From Pseudomonas mendocina (GTDB taxonomy: Bacteria > Pseudomonadota > Gammaproteobacteria > Pseudomonadales > Pseudomonadaceae), in NCBI GenBank assembly GCA_037482215.1, contig CP148074.1, positions 3,100,001-3,164,000 of the forward strand: a stretch of 64,000 bases of DNA. The letters are read 5' to 3'. Made by a program: the position numbers and the translations under genes. Shown one piece after another: positions 39,472-47,882 of this stretch (its first letter is position 1; each line of letters begins with the position of its first letter). The notes under the pieces were generated by a model, which was not told the origin of the DNA, did not search any database, and saw nothing but the letters and a program-made list of their open reading frames with translations.

Positions 39472-41259
39472 TTAGCGCACCGTCAGCGCTATGGCGTCCT
39501 CGCTGAAATCAAAGCAGCCGAGGAAGGTTTTCAGATCCAACAGATTGCCGCCGATCTTCACATCGCCCAGCAGCGCCCCTTTCAGTAAACCGTTCTCACC
39601 GCTCATCACAGTGTCCAGATAGGCCTTATCCAAGGTCAGCCTGAGCGTGGTGCCCTCAGCAATCCCCTTGTGCAGCTGAGCCACGCCACGACGCACTTCC
39701 AAAGTCCACTCCTCACCGATATCCGGGAAGACAAAAGCCAGACTCATGTGCACGTCGTTGGCCTTATCCGGATCAACCCGGGTGATCCAGTTCTGCAAAA
39801 ACACCTCAGCCGGGAAGTTACGCAGCATGTCCGGTGACAGGAATGCACTGCGCAGCTCGGCCGACATCGCCTTCACTTCATCGCCTTGCAGTTTGCCTTC
39901 CAGCTCCATGGCACTCATCAGGTACCAGTTGCGCCAGTTGATATTCATACTGGCGTAGCCCAACTTACGAAAGCTGCGCGCTTTGATATCGCGGGCCATG
40001 GCGTCTTGCGGGTCAATCTGGATCAGGTAACTGGCCAGCTCTGCCGCCCATTGATAGTCACCTTTGAGATAACTTTGCCCAGCCGCCAGCATCACCTTCT
40101 CACGCCCGCCCATCAGCTCAGTCAGGCGCTCGGCCTTGTCTTTGGGTGGCAGTGGGTTTAGCGCCACCGGGTCCCCTTGGAACCAGCCTAAATAGCCGTT
40201 ATAAATCTGCCGCACGCTGTGTTTCACCGTGCCGTAATACTCCCGCAGATACGGCGTATAACCGGCCAGGTGAGGCGGCAGTTTGACCTTCTCAACCAGC
40301 TCGTCCGGGGTCAGCCCTTTGTTCATCCAACGTACGCTCTGGTCGTGGATATAGGCGATGCCGTCGCGGCTCATGCGCAGCACCTCCTCCACCTTCTCAG
40401 CACCGGACACCGGCCTGCCGTGCAGCGGCACCATGTGCTCAGCCTTAAAGTCACGGAGCTTATCGATGCTCTCAACCCACAACACCGGGTCACGGAAACG
40501 CGTGCCACGCAACGTGTGAATATTCGGCAAGGTCGGCCCTTGGATCACCTCTGCGCTGACCAACACCCGATTGCCCGGCAGGTACACCACGATTTCATCC
40601 GGCGCCTCGCTGGGCACATGCAGAAATTGCAGATCCAACCCGGCGATGGTGGTATCCAGACGATCTTTGAAGGTCCGCGTCGGCGCGATAAAACTCGACG
40701 CCTCCGCCTTGCCCAATGGGCCAATGCCCGAGTTCATCTGCTCATGGTCAGCCCCCGGTAAAGCGACGCCAAAGCTGTAGCCGGAACGCACCGACAGAAT
40801 CGGCCCCACCAGCGCCCCTTGCGCCACCACGTTCTGCAACAGCGTGTCATGGGCGATGATCTCAACCTCACCGCTCTTCACCTGCTCTTCAGTGACAAAC
40901 GCCTTAACGCCGTTGATGTGATCTGGGTGGAAGTGGGTGTAAACCACCGCCTTGACCGGCTTGTCGGTGAGCTTGCGAAACTCCGCCATGATCCTGCGCG
41001 ACTCACTGACCGACTCGCCAGTGTCCACGATGATCAAGCCTTCCGGCGCCTCGATCATCACCACGTTGCCCAGCTGCCAGCCCACAGCGGAATACACGCT
41101 GTCCGCCACCTTGTACACATGGGGGGCGAATAGTTTTCCATGGGCCGCTAACTCAGGGTGAATCGACGGTTTGATCTGCTCATCCGGCAGTGCGGCGTGT
41201 GCGCCCAAAGCACAGCTAAAGCTCAGTACAGCAACGGCCAATCGGCTTATGGAAATCAT
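39472..41259 (-). CDS. Alkyl sulfatase, metallo-beta-lactamase fold (SdsA-like)
   Basis: A 595-residue exported hydrolase. Signal peptide to about 22 (ALGAHA), MBL domain with the dizinc motif THFHPDH (His109, His111, Asp113, His114), a central alkyl-sulfatase dimerisation domain and a C-terminal SCP2-like lipid-binding domain (from about 470). The family cleaves primary alkyl sulfates such as SDS. It is somewhat shorter than SdsA1 (about 658). The divergent LysR gene next to it matches the sdsA1-sdsB1 pair of P. aeruginosa. Confidence 0.88.
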   Translation of the reverse strand: MISISRLAVAVLSFSCALGAHAALPDEQIKPSIHPELAAHGKLFAPHVYKVADSVYSAVGWQLGNVVMIEAPEGLIIVDTGESVSESRRIMAEFRKLTDKPVKAVVYTHFHPDHINGVKAFVTEEQVKSGEVEIIAHDTLLQNVVAQGALVGPILSVRSGYSFGVALPGADHEQMNSGIGPLGKAEASSFIAPTRTFKDRLDTTIAGLDLQFLHVPSEAPDEIVVYLPGNRVLVSAEVIQGPTLPNIHTLRGTRFRDPVLWVESIDKLRDFKAEHMVPLHGRPVSGAEKVEEVLRMSRDGIAYIHDQSVRWMNKGLTPDELVEKVKLPPHLAGYTPYLREYYGTVKHSVRQIYNGYLGWFQGDPVALNPLPPKDKAERLTELMGGREKVMLAAGQSYLKGDYQWAAELASYLIQIDPQDAMARDIKARSFRKLGYASMNINWRNWYLMSAMELEGKLQGDEVKAMSAELRSAFLSPDMLRNFPAEVFLQNWITRVDPDKANDVHMSLAFVFPDIGEEWTLEVRRGVAQLHKGIAEGTTLRLTLDKAYLDTVMSGENGLLKGALLGDVKIGGNLLDLKTFLGCFDFSEDAIALTVR

Positions 41260-41354
41260 CGGGGATCACTCGTTCTTATTAGACCTTGGCAGACTGAGCA
41301 ATCCGTACCAATAATTCCAATGCATTCCCAATCACAGAGTGATGCAAAAAACAC

Positions 41355-42278
41355 ATGAGCGATCTTCGTCAGCTTCGCCACTTTGTTGCCCTTGCCGAGC
41401 ATGGCAACTTCGCCCGTGCCGCCGATGCCGTGCACTTGAGCCAGCCCGCGCTCAGCCGCAGCATCCAAGCGCTGGAGAGCAACCTCGGCTGCCGCCTGCT
41501 AGACCGCAACACGCGGGGCATCAGCCTCACCACCCACGGTGAATTGGTGCTGGAACATGCCCAACGCTTGTTGGCGGGCAATCGCGAGCTAAAGAACGCC
41601 GTCAGCCAGCTCGACAACCTAGAAGCCGGTGAGCTGCGTTTAGGTTCGGGGCCTTACCCGGCGGCACGGCTGATCCCCAATGCCATCGGGCGCATGGCCA
41701 AGCGTTACCCAAAGGTGCGCATTACGTTGCAGATCAATAACTGGCTGGAGTTGCGCGACCAGTTACTGGACAACGCACTGGAACTGTTTGTGGCCGACAG
41801 CCGTGAATTGCTCAACGACCCGCGCCTGAACGTTGAACCCCTGCGCCCTTACCGTGGCGTGATTTTCTGCCGCCCGGAACACCCGCTGCTGAGAAAACCC
41901 ACCCCCACGCTTAACGACCTGTTCGACTACCCCATGGCCAGCACCCAGCTGCCGCAGGAAGTGCGCCAACACCTGCAAACCATCACCGCACGGGACGAGC
42001 CGCTGAGCATTCAGTGCGACAACTTTATGGTGCTGAAAACCTTGGTCGCCAGCAGCGATGTACTGAGCTTGGCACCTTGGGATGTAGTAGCCGAAGACAT
42101 ACAGACAGGTCGCCTGGCTAACCTACCCTTACCCGAAGTGATGATGGGCCAATCCGCCTACGCCCTGATCACTCAGGCCGGGCGCAGCCTGTCACCGGCT
42201 GCGCAGGCGATCCGCACAGAAATCCTGCGCGACGAACAACTGTTCAGTAGCCTTAACGACGCGTCTCCCAGCCCCTGA
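41355..42278 (+). CDS. LysR family regulator, SdsB-like
   Basis: LysR-type regulator of 307 residues: N-terminal winged helix (MSDLRQLRHFVALAEHGNFARAADAVHLSQPALSRSIQALESNLGCRLLDRNTRG) and a substrate-binding domain. It is divergent from the alkylsulfatase gene with a 95-bp control region, the classic layout for activation by the pathway substrate. By synteny it corresponds to SdsB1. Its 3' end overlaps the convergent lipoprotein gene by 26 bp. Confidence 0.9.
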   Translation: MSDLRQLRHFVALAEHGNFARAADAVHLSQPALSRSIQALESNLGCRLLDRNTRGISLTTHGELVLEHAQRLLAGNRELKNAVSQLDNLEAGELRLGSGPYPAARLIPNAIGRMAKRYPKVRITLQINNWLELRDQLLDNALELFVADSRELLNDPRLNVEPLRPYRGVIFCRPEHPLLRKPTPTLNDLFDYPMASTQLPQEVRQHLQTITARDEPLSIQCDNFMVLKTLVASSDVLSLAPWDVVAEDIQTGRLANLPLPEVMMGQSAYALITQAGRSLSPAAQAIRTEILRDEQLFSSLNDASPSP

Positions 42279-42654
42279 CCTCACCACGGCGGTTGTCATA
42301 ACGCTGCTTCGGCGGCGGTGGTGGCGGACGATGCTGATTACGCTGCTCGAAGGCGTTTCCCCACGAACGATCCGGATAGCGCGGGCTATTCCAGCCCTGC
42401 TGCATCGGCGGGCGATAGGCCCGTGGTGGCGGCGGTGGTGGTGCGTAGTGCCGGGGCGGCTGGCGGTAGTCATCACGGCGCGAGTCGTAATAACGCACCG
42501 GATAGCGCGGCGCCACATACACCGGAGCCCTGCGCACTTCATAGGCGGGCCCATAAGAGCGCTCGTAAACGGAATGGCCATAACTGCCACCATACACAGC
42601 ACAACCAGTCAGCGAACCAACCAGCAACAACGGCAAAAACGAGTAATAGCGCAT
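42253..42654 (-). CDS. Proline/tyrosine/arginine-rich lipoprotein
   Basis: A 133-residue putative lipoprotein: signal peptide with lipobox LTGC (Cys18), then a low-complexity chain of Tyr, Arg and Pro with two poly-Pro runs (APPPPPPRAYRPP and RPPPPPPKQRYDNRR). Such chains are typical of small envelope proteins in Pseudomonas with no known role. The coding overlap with lysR is tail to tail. GGAGGCCGCC stands before the ATG. Confidence 0.75.
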   Translation of the reverse strand: MRYYSFLPLLLVGSLTGCAVYGGSYGHSVYERSYGPAYEVRRAPVYVAPRYPVRYYDSRRDDYRQPPRHYAPPPPPPRAYRPPMQQGWNSPRYPDRSWGNAFEQRNQHRPPPPPPKQRYDNRRGEVRGWETRR

Positions 42655-42797
42655 GGCGGCCTCCTAAGACCGCTAGACGGCGCCGACCCATGTCGGAACC
42701 AGGGCATTCACCCCAGCAAATAAGACACGAGTTCCACAAATAAGTGCGACGCAGCCCACAAAAAATTCTCAGCTATCGGCGCCCATAACAGCGCCCT

Positions 42798-42878
42798 CCG
42801 TGGGAACGGCTTCAGCCGTGAAGCTCTAATCCAATAACCCACCCCGCCGAAATTCGTGGCTAAAGCCCCTCCTCCAAC
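42798..42878. repeat. REP-like inverted doublet
   Basis: Two imperfect copies of the element seen near 39410: GGAACGGCTTCAGCCGTGAA (about 42804) and its inverted relative TTCGTGGCTAAAGCCCCTCC (about 42852). It fills the gap before the CWC gene. Confidence 0.65.
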
Positions 42879-42930
42879 AAGCCCGCCGCGCTACAATCCG
42901 CGCCATCGCCACCTGCAGCCGAATTCCGCC

Positions 42931-43152
42931 GTGTCCAAACAGCCCAACAACCCAGCCATCTGCCCGAGCTGCGGCAAAAGCAACCAATGCGCCCAAGCAG
43001 GTGCAGAAGCGCCGGTCAGCCATTGTTGGTGTTTTGATGTGACCATCGACCGGCAGCACCTGCCCGTACAGACAGGCGATAGCGTTGATTTAAGTTGCCT
43101 CTGCCCCGCCTGCGCACGTGGGCATAAAGCTGCCGACAGCGACAGCCAGTAG
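42931..43152 (+). CDS. Cysteine-rich CWC family protein
   Basis: About 73 residues from a GTG at 42931: PAICPSCGKSNQCAQAGAEA, then SHCWCFDVTI and LSCLCPACARG. The paired CPxCG, CWC and CLCPxC motifs define the cysteine-rich CWC family (PF14375), probably a small zinc protein. An upstream in-frame start would add a proline-rich sequence lying on the REP-like repeat and is rejected. It ends 2 bp before rsuA, so the two are translated together; the function is unknown. Confidence 0.78.
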   Translation: MSKQPNNPAICPSCGKSNQCAQAGAEAPVSHCWCFDVTIDRQHLPVQTGDSVDLSCLCPACARGHKAADSDSQ

Positions 43153-43154
43153 CC

Positions 43155-43847
43155 ATGCGCCTGGATCGCCTGCTCAGCAGCCAACCCCACCTCAACCGCA
43201 AAAAAGTGCGCCAGCTCCTGCTGGAAGGTCGCGTGCAGGTGGATAACGCCACCATCACCGATGGCCTCTACAACATCAGCCAGTTCAACCGCGTAGAGCT
43301 GAACGGCGATGTGCTGCAACTCGGCAAACCCGCCCGCTACTTTATGCTGCACAAACCAGCTGGCGTGGTCAGCGCCACCGAACACCCCGAGCACCGCACC
43401 GTGCTGGACTTGCTGGATGAGCCGGACAAACACGACCTGCACCTGGCCGGGCGGCTGGACCTTAACACCAGCGGCCTGCTGATCATCACCAACGACGGCC
43501 AATGGTCCCGCCGCCTCACCGAACCGCGCAGCCGCTTGGGCAAGGTCTACCGCGTCGATACCGAACAGCCCATCACACAGGAATACGCCGACGTCTTCGC
43601 CCAAGGCCTGTACTTCGCCTACGAAGACCTCACCACCCTGCCCGCCGAACTGGAAATCCTCAGCAGCCACCAGGCCCTGCTCACCCTGCACGAAGGCCGC
43701 TACCACCAGGTCAAACGCATGTTCGGCCACTTCCAGAACAAGGTCATCGGCCTGCACCGTCTGAGCATGGGCGCCATCCAGCTAGACCCCAGCCTCGCCC
43801 CCGGCCAGTACCGCTCACTGACCGCCGCAGAAATCGCTAGCTGCTAA
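43155..43847 (+). CDS. rsuA: 16S rRNA pseudouridine synthase RsuA
   Basis: Makes pseudouridine-516 of 16S rRNA. It has 230 residues: an N-terminal S4 RNA-binding domain (MRLDRLLSSQPHLNRKKVRQLLLEGRVQVD) and the catalytic domain with the Asp of AGRLDLNTSGLLIITNDG and the closing HEGRYHQVKRMFGH motif. Last chromosomal protein gene before the tRNA-Gly locus. RluB/E-type enzymes share the domains; the short length favours RsuA. Confidence 0.88.
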   Translation: MRLDRLLSSQPHLNRKKVRQLLLEGRVQVDNATITDGLYNISQFNRVELNGDVLQLGKPARYFMLHKPAGVVSATEHPEHRTVLDLLDEPDKHDLHLAGRLDLNTSGLLIITNDGQWSRRLTEPRSRLGKVYRVDTEQPITQEYADVFAQGLYFAYEDLTTLPAELEILSSHQALLTLHEGRYHQVKRMFGHFQNKVIGLHRLSMGAIQLDPSLAPGQYRSLTAAEIASC

Positions 43848-43948
43848 AACAGGCTGATAAATCAACGCCTTAAGACCGTGACGCTGATCAGACAAAAAAC
43901 GCCGGGGCTTCTTTTTGCCAGCGACTTCCGGTATAAAGGGCACCCTCT

Positions 43949-44022
43949 GCGGGTGTCGTATAATGGTAATACCCTAGCTTCCCAAGCTAGAGCCGTGGGT
44001 TCGATTCCCATCACCCGCTCCA
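43949..44022 (+). tRNA. tRNA-Gly (anticodon CCC)
   Basis: A complete 74-nt cloverleaf with encoded CCA: acceptor arms GCGGGTG / CACCCGC, anticodon stem CTAGC / GCTAG with loop TTCCCAA (anticodon CCC), and T arm GTGGG-TTCGATT-CCCAT. A TATAAA box lies at 43932. It is the integration site of the mobile element that follows: the 3' end is intact, so the tRNA remains functional. Confidence 0.97.
44001..44022 (+). other. attL of the ICE (3' end of tRNA-Gly)
   Basis: The T-arm and acceptor 3' part of the tRNA gene is where tyrosine integrases of the ICEclc group recombine (an 18-bp core at the 3' end of tRNA-Gly). The jump in base composition and the integrase 240 bp downstream place the left junction here. 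The other copy (attR) is outside the window, so the exact core cannot be defined. Confidence 0.75.
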
Positions 44023-44072
44023 CTTCGACTTTCCAGGGACTTCCACCGGAGTCCATAGAACACCGTAAGTCA

Positions 44073-44169
44073 TTGTCAGAATTGAGGATTTTCACCCAGC
44101 CTCGATCCACTGACATCCAGCGAGAACCACTGACAACCGGCCCAAACTGGTACAAAAAGTGGCCCAAAC
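44073..44169 (+). repeat. Direct and inverted repeats between attL and integrase
   Basis: CCACTGACA-CC occurs at 44107 and 44127 (20-bp period), an inverted TTGTCAG at 44073, and GGCCCAAAC at 44139 and 44161 (22-bp period). Spacing near two helical turns suggests protein binding, for example integrase arm-type sites or regulator sites of the int promoter. Confidence 0.45.
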
Positions 44170-44260
44170 AATGTGCGAGGTTCCCAATCCGCATTGTTGC
44201 TGGAGGAGCTGGCGCTAGAAGAGAACGATTGCATTCAACTCGCCTTCTGGAGTTGGACAT

Positions 44261-46189
44261 ATGCTCTCGGACCTCATGGCTCGGCAAGCCAAGGCCACCG
44301 GCAAGCCGTACTCGCTTGCCGATTTCGACGGCCTTTACCTCTACGTCTCCGCCATCGGCAGCAAGGTATGGCACTTCCGCTATTCCTGGCTGGGCAAGCG
44401 TGAGCGCATCACCTTTGGCGGCTATCCGGCCCTCTCCTTGAAACAGGCTCGCGACTTGCGTGAAGAGGCGCGGGCGCTGCTGGCCAAGGACATCAACCCG
44501 CACTCGGAACGCAAGCGCAAACGTCACGTGATTGTCCTGGCTGGCGAGCACACCTTCCAGACCATCTACGACAAATGGCTGGCCCACCGCAGCCTCTCTC
44601 TGGAAAATGAGGGCCGCCAAAGTACGCCCAAGCAGATCGGGCGCGTCTTCGCCAAGGACGTGTTTCCCGTATTGCGCCACCTGACCATCTACGACGTCAC
44701 CCGCGCCCACCTGCTGGACATCATCGGCAGAGTGGAAAAGCGTGGCTCGCTGTCGGTGGCCGAGAAGCTGCGCACCTGGTTCAGCCAGCTATTCACCTAC
44801 GCCTCGGTGGTGGTGCCCAACATGGGCGACAACCCGGCCAAGGATTTGGACGTGGTGGCGATGCCGCTGCCCCCGGTGGAGAACAATCCCTTTTTGCGCA
44901 TGCCCGAGCTGCCGGCAATGCTGCAGACGTTGCGCAAGTACAGCGGTCGCCTGAATACGCAACTGGGTCTACGTCTGCTGCTGCTCACGGGCGTGCGCAC
45001 CGGTGAATTGCGCTACGCCACGCCCGATCAGTTTGATCTGGAGCGCGGTCTGTGGATCATCCCGGTTGTCAGGCTCAAGCAACGCAAGCAGCTCACCAAG
45101 AAGAAGCGCCAGCGTTTCGCCGACATCCCGCCATACATCGTGCCACTGTCGTTGCAGGCACAAGAGGTCGTTCGTCATTTGCTGGGAAATCTGAAGCCAG
45201 CACAGGTGTATCTTATCCCCGGTGATTGGTGCCTGAAAAACCCTCTGAGCGAGAACACGCTCAATGGCGCGCTCAAGCGTATGGGCTATGAAGACCAACT
45301 CACTGGGCATGGCGTTCGCGCCACCATCTCGACTGCGCTCAATGAATTGGGGTATCCGCCCAAGTGGGTAGACGCCCAACTTTCGCATGCCGATCCGGAT
45401 CGGATCAGCGCGACCTACAACCACGCCGAGTACGTCGAGCAACGCCGCGTCATGATGCAGGACTGGGCCGACCGGCTGGACTTGTTCGAGCAGAATCAGG
45501 TCGAAGTTGCCAGCACGCACTTGACCATCACGTTGCAGGGCCTGCCCACAATCGCCGGACAGGCGGCAGCGCAGCCGCCCGCCCTGAATCCAAACGCCCC
45601 TCAGTTGATCGTTGCGCCTGCACCCGATGCACCAGCGGTTCCAGCTTCCGTCTATCGACTTTCGGCGGTGCATCTGCCCGAGTACGCGCGACCCACGCTG
45701 TCAGAGGTGCAGCGCGAGCGCTTGCAATTGCTGGAGATATTCGAGGCATCCCACAACCTGTCGGTGGCCGATTACGCCAAGCTGGTTGGCAAGTCCCGCC
45801 GCTGGATCACTTACGAGATTCAGGCCGGCAATCTCCTGTCGATCCATCTGGGTCACCGTGGGCAGCGCGTCCCGGACTGGCAACTCGACCCCATCAAGCG
45901 CAAGCTGATTCAGGCTGTCCTGAAGCTGGTGCCGCGCGGTATCGACACCTGGCACATCTATCACGCACTGCTGCGGCCATACGATGCCCTGGGCAAGTGT
46001 CCAGTCATCGAGGCCGTCGATCCGACCAACCTGCATCTTGCAGCTCGACTGGTCGCCGCACATGCCATAGAAACCGATGAGCTTGCAGAGCAATCGGAGG
46101 CGTCTCCGGTGCTGGCCAGGCAGACTGTAGAGCGCCTGGTAAAAACGGCAATGTTGGTTGATATGCCCGAAGATCCCGTCGCCCGTTGA
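44261..46189 (+). CDS. int: P4-type tyrosine integrase of the ICE
   Basis: A 642-residue recombinase. N-terminal arm-binding DUF4102 domain (PYSLADFDGLYLYVSAIGSKVWHFRY, 16-80), core-binding region, and catalytic domain with Arg246 (LTGVRTGELR), His350-x-x-Arg353, His376 and nucleophile Tyr386 (ATYNHAEY). Past residue 410 there is an unusual 230-residue tail with an Ala/Pro linker and a helix-turn-helix-like part (SVADYAKLVGKSRRWITYEIQAG). IntB13 of ICEclc (657 residues) has a comparable length. GGAG lies 8 bases before the ATG. It inserts the element into tRNA-Gly. Confidence 0.95.
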   Translation: MLSDLMARQAKATGKPYSLADFDGLYLYVSAIGSKVWHFRYSWLGKRERITFGGYPALSLKQARDLREEARALLAKDINPHSERKRKRHVIVLAGEHTFQTIYDKWLAHRSLSLENEGRQSTPKQIGRVFAKDVFPVLRHLTIYDVTRAHLLDIIGRVEKRGSLSVAEKLRTWFSQLFTYASVVVPNMGDNPAKDLDVVAMPLPPVENNPFLRMPELPAMLQTLRKYSGRLNTQLGLRLLLLTGVRTGELRYATPDQFDLERGLWIIPVVRLKQRKQLTKKKRQRFADIPPYIVPLSLQAQEVVRHLLGNLKPAQVYLIPGDWCLKNPLSENTLNGALKRMGYEDQLTGHGVRATISTALNELGYPPKWVDAQLSHADPDRISATYNHAEYVEQRRVMMQDWADRLDLFEQNQVEVASTHLTITLQGLPTIAGQAAAQPPALNPNAPQLIVAPAPDAPAVPASVYRLSAVHLPEYARPTLSEVQRERLQLLEIFEASHNLSVADYAKLVGKSRRWITYEIQAGNLLSIHLGHRGQRVPDWQLDPIKRKLIQAVLKLVPRGIDTWHIYHALLRPYDALGKCPVIEAVDPTNLHLAARLVAAHAIETDELAEQSEASPVLARQTVERLVKTAMLVDMPEDPVAR

Positions 46190-46753
46190 GCTGAGGCCGG
46201 GCGGCAGCACCGTCCGGTCAAGGTCAAAGGAGGGAACGTCGATCGCTTCGCATGGCCGCCCATCCGTCTTCTGCGCGGCCAACTCGCAATTTCCACGTTT
46301 TGGCAGGCAGCGTTTAGCGTCGGATCAGCGCTCGGCAGTCACCATAGGCGACTTCTCGGTAATGCTATCTCGCTATATCAGTATCTCGATCGGATATGAC
46401 ACCAGCGGATTTTCGTTGCCAATCTCAAGCCCCGATCAATAGATTCCGAGCGTTCGCCGCTTTTTGAAACCGCTGGCGCATCAGACCATACCGATACGGT
46501 TTTGCGAGAGCAGCCACTTCTCACGATCCTGATAGCGCAAGCGTCACTGTCGAGCCGCGACAGACGCTCGGTTTTCTTGTGCCCGATGGATTTTTGCACA
46601 TCGAGCACACAACGCCTACTCGTTGCGCGAACTGATCAGAAGTCATCAAAAGCGGGCGTCATCACTCGCGTCTTGCGCGGACAACAGGCCGACCATGAGG
46701 ACGGCTGCAAAAGCAGTCGGCCCTGTAGTTCTTCTCCTGGAAGGAGACGGAGC
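46190..46753 (+). other. 564-bp non-coding region between int and the BisR-like gene
   Basis: No convincing gene. The stretch 46280-46560 is clearly more AT-rich than the rest of the ICE and probably holds a regulated promoter. Symmetric elements: CAACG-CCTACT-CGTTG near 46609, TGATCA-GAAG-TCATCA at 46633-46648, GGCTGC-AAAA-GCAGTC near 46713 and the ribosome-binding-site hairpin listed next. In ICEclc the bisR promoter is the entry point of the activation cascade, so this is a good place for regulator input. Confidence 0.6.
46733..46747 (+). promoter_or_regulatory. Hairpin covering the BisR-like ribosome binding site
   Basis: TCTCCT-GGA-AGGAGA, six perfect pairs, where the right arm is the Shine-Dalgarno sequence 7 bases before the ATG at 46754. 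Folding would hide the site and lower translation of this presumed master regulator. Confidence 0.55.
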
Positions 46754-47509
46754 ATGCACGAGAACAAAAATGATGCACCAACATCAAAGGTGTTCTACCG
46801 CCCGCTCGAAGCGTCCATCCGCTGGGCCGGACTGCTGCGATACGAGCAGGTGATCCTGGCTTCGGTCTCGTCGCCTATGGATCTGCCGCAGTCGCTGGAC
46901 TGCCCGCGTTTGGGCGAACTGCGGCTGTACACCGACCGCATCTATGACGGCATCCTCAACGGGGAACTGCCCTTCGGGCAGCATGGCATCACGACACGCG
47001 ACACCGCGTTGATCGAATCGCCTGATCTGACGGTACGCCATGTCGATCTGAAGTGCTGGATGCGCCAGCACTACCCCGAGCAGCGGCCCGGCTTTCTCTT
47101 CTCCCGCAGCGAGCGCATCATCCATCCCTTCATCTCCCTAGAAACAGGGCAAGCCATGCTGGTCGAACGCCAGGCTTTGAAATCCGCCCTGGAACAGACC
47201 AAACGTCAGCTTCGCGAGTTGCAGGACAAGCATGACGCGCTGCTCAAGCAGTCCACGGTGATTTCGGCATGCGCGCAGTGTCCGATCAGTGATCGGGCCG
47301 AGGCCACCTACCTGAACATCGTTGGCGGCCTGTTAGAGCTGATGCTCGGCCAGTCGCCATCGGGCACGCCGTACTCCAGCTTCAAGACGCAGGAGGCCGT
47401 GGTCAGCGCGCTGGTCGCCCATCACAGCGGCGCCATGGGTATCGCGGAGCGGACATTGAACGGCAAGTTCGCCACCGCCAGGCGCCGGTTGCGTAGCGCC
47501 TCCCGCTGA
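46754..47509 (+). CDS. bisR: BisR-like ICE regulator
   Basis: A 251-residue cytoplasmic protein without a classical domain. The N-terminal half (FYRPLEASIRWAGLLRYEQVIL ... WMRQHYPEQRPGFLF) is followed by a coiled-coil stretch (about 135-165, LKSALEQTKRQLRELQDKHDALL), a CAQCP pair, and a conserved C-terminus (YLNIVGGLLELMLG ... AERTLNGKFATARRRL). In ICEclc the gene directly before alpA-parA-shi is bisR, founder of a new regulator family that switches on alpA. Assignment rests on size and order. AGGAG precedes the ATG at 46754; the frame is open upstream but lacks signals. Confidence 0.62.
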   Translation: MHENKNDAPTSKVFYRPLEASIRWAGLLRYEQVILASVSSPMDLPQSLDCPRLGELRLYTDRIYDGILNGELPFGQHGITTRDTALIESPDLTVRHVDLKCWMRQHYPEQRPGFLFSRSERIIHPFISLETGQAMLVERQALKSALEQTKRQLRELQDKHDALLKQSTVISACAQCPISDRAEATYLNIVGGLLELMLGQSPSGTPYSSFKTQEAVVSALVAHHSGAMGIAERTLNGKFATARRRLRSASR

Positions 47510-47540
47510 GATTTGCCAGCTTGTATGTGCAGTAGCGGAG

Positions 47541-47554
47541 ATTGCATTTGCAAT
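47541..47554. promoter_or_regulatory. Dyad and promoter candidate upstream of alpA
   Basis: ATTGCA-TT-TGCAAT lies 74 bp before the alpA start and overlaps a possible -35 (TTGCAA, 47548) with TCTATT/GTCTAT about 17-18 bp further. In ICEclc BisR activates the alpA promoter, so this dyad is a candidate for its site. Confidence 0.45.
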
Positions 47555-47627
47555 GTCTTTTCGCTGCCGTGTCTATTGAATAGAGGTCACGCCAACAAAC
47601 GCCACTGAGCGTTCAGGAGTGACCGCC

Positions 47628-47840
47628 ATGTCGCAAACACCTGTACTGCCGCCAAACGAGCGCCGCATCCTGCGCCTGGAAGAAGTCGAAGCGAAATCCG
47701 GTTTCAAGCGCGCCCACATCTACAACCTGATGAAGAAACGCCAGTTCCCGCAAGCGCTGCGTCTGGGCGTGCGCGCCGTGGGCTGGGACTCCATCGAAAT
47801 CGATCAGTGGATCGACGAGCGCGTCAACAACCGGGCCTGA
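47628..47840 (+). CDS. alpA: AlpA family regulator
   Basis: A 70-residue DNA-binding protein of the MerR-like AlpA/excisionase family: RILRLEEVEAKSGFKRAHIYNLMKK (winged helix-turn-helix) and the closing VGWDSIEIDQWIDERV. P4-family elements use AlpA to control integrase or excision; in ICEclc alpA is the first gene of the bistability operon. The ATG at 47628 has AGGAG 8 bases upstream. It is followed by parA after 42 bp. Confidence 0.93.
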   Translation: MSQTPVLPPNERRILRLEEVEAKSGFKRAHIYNLMKKRQFPQALRLGVRAVGWDSIEIDQWIDERVNNRA

Positions 47841-47882
47841 TCCGTTCTCCCGCGGACTTTCCATCCTCATACGGAGAACACC

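Noticed and set aside
46190..46753. Small genes between int and the BisR-like gene
   Set aside because: Short frames here lack ribosome binding sites, and the region is AT-rich and repeat-containing like a promoter region.
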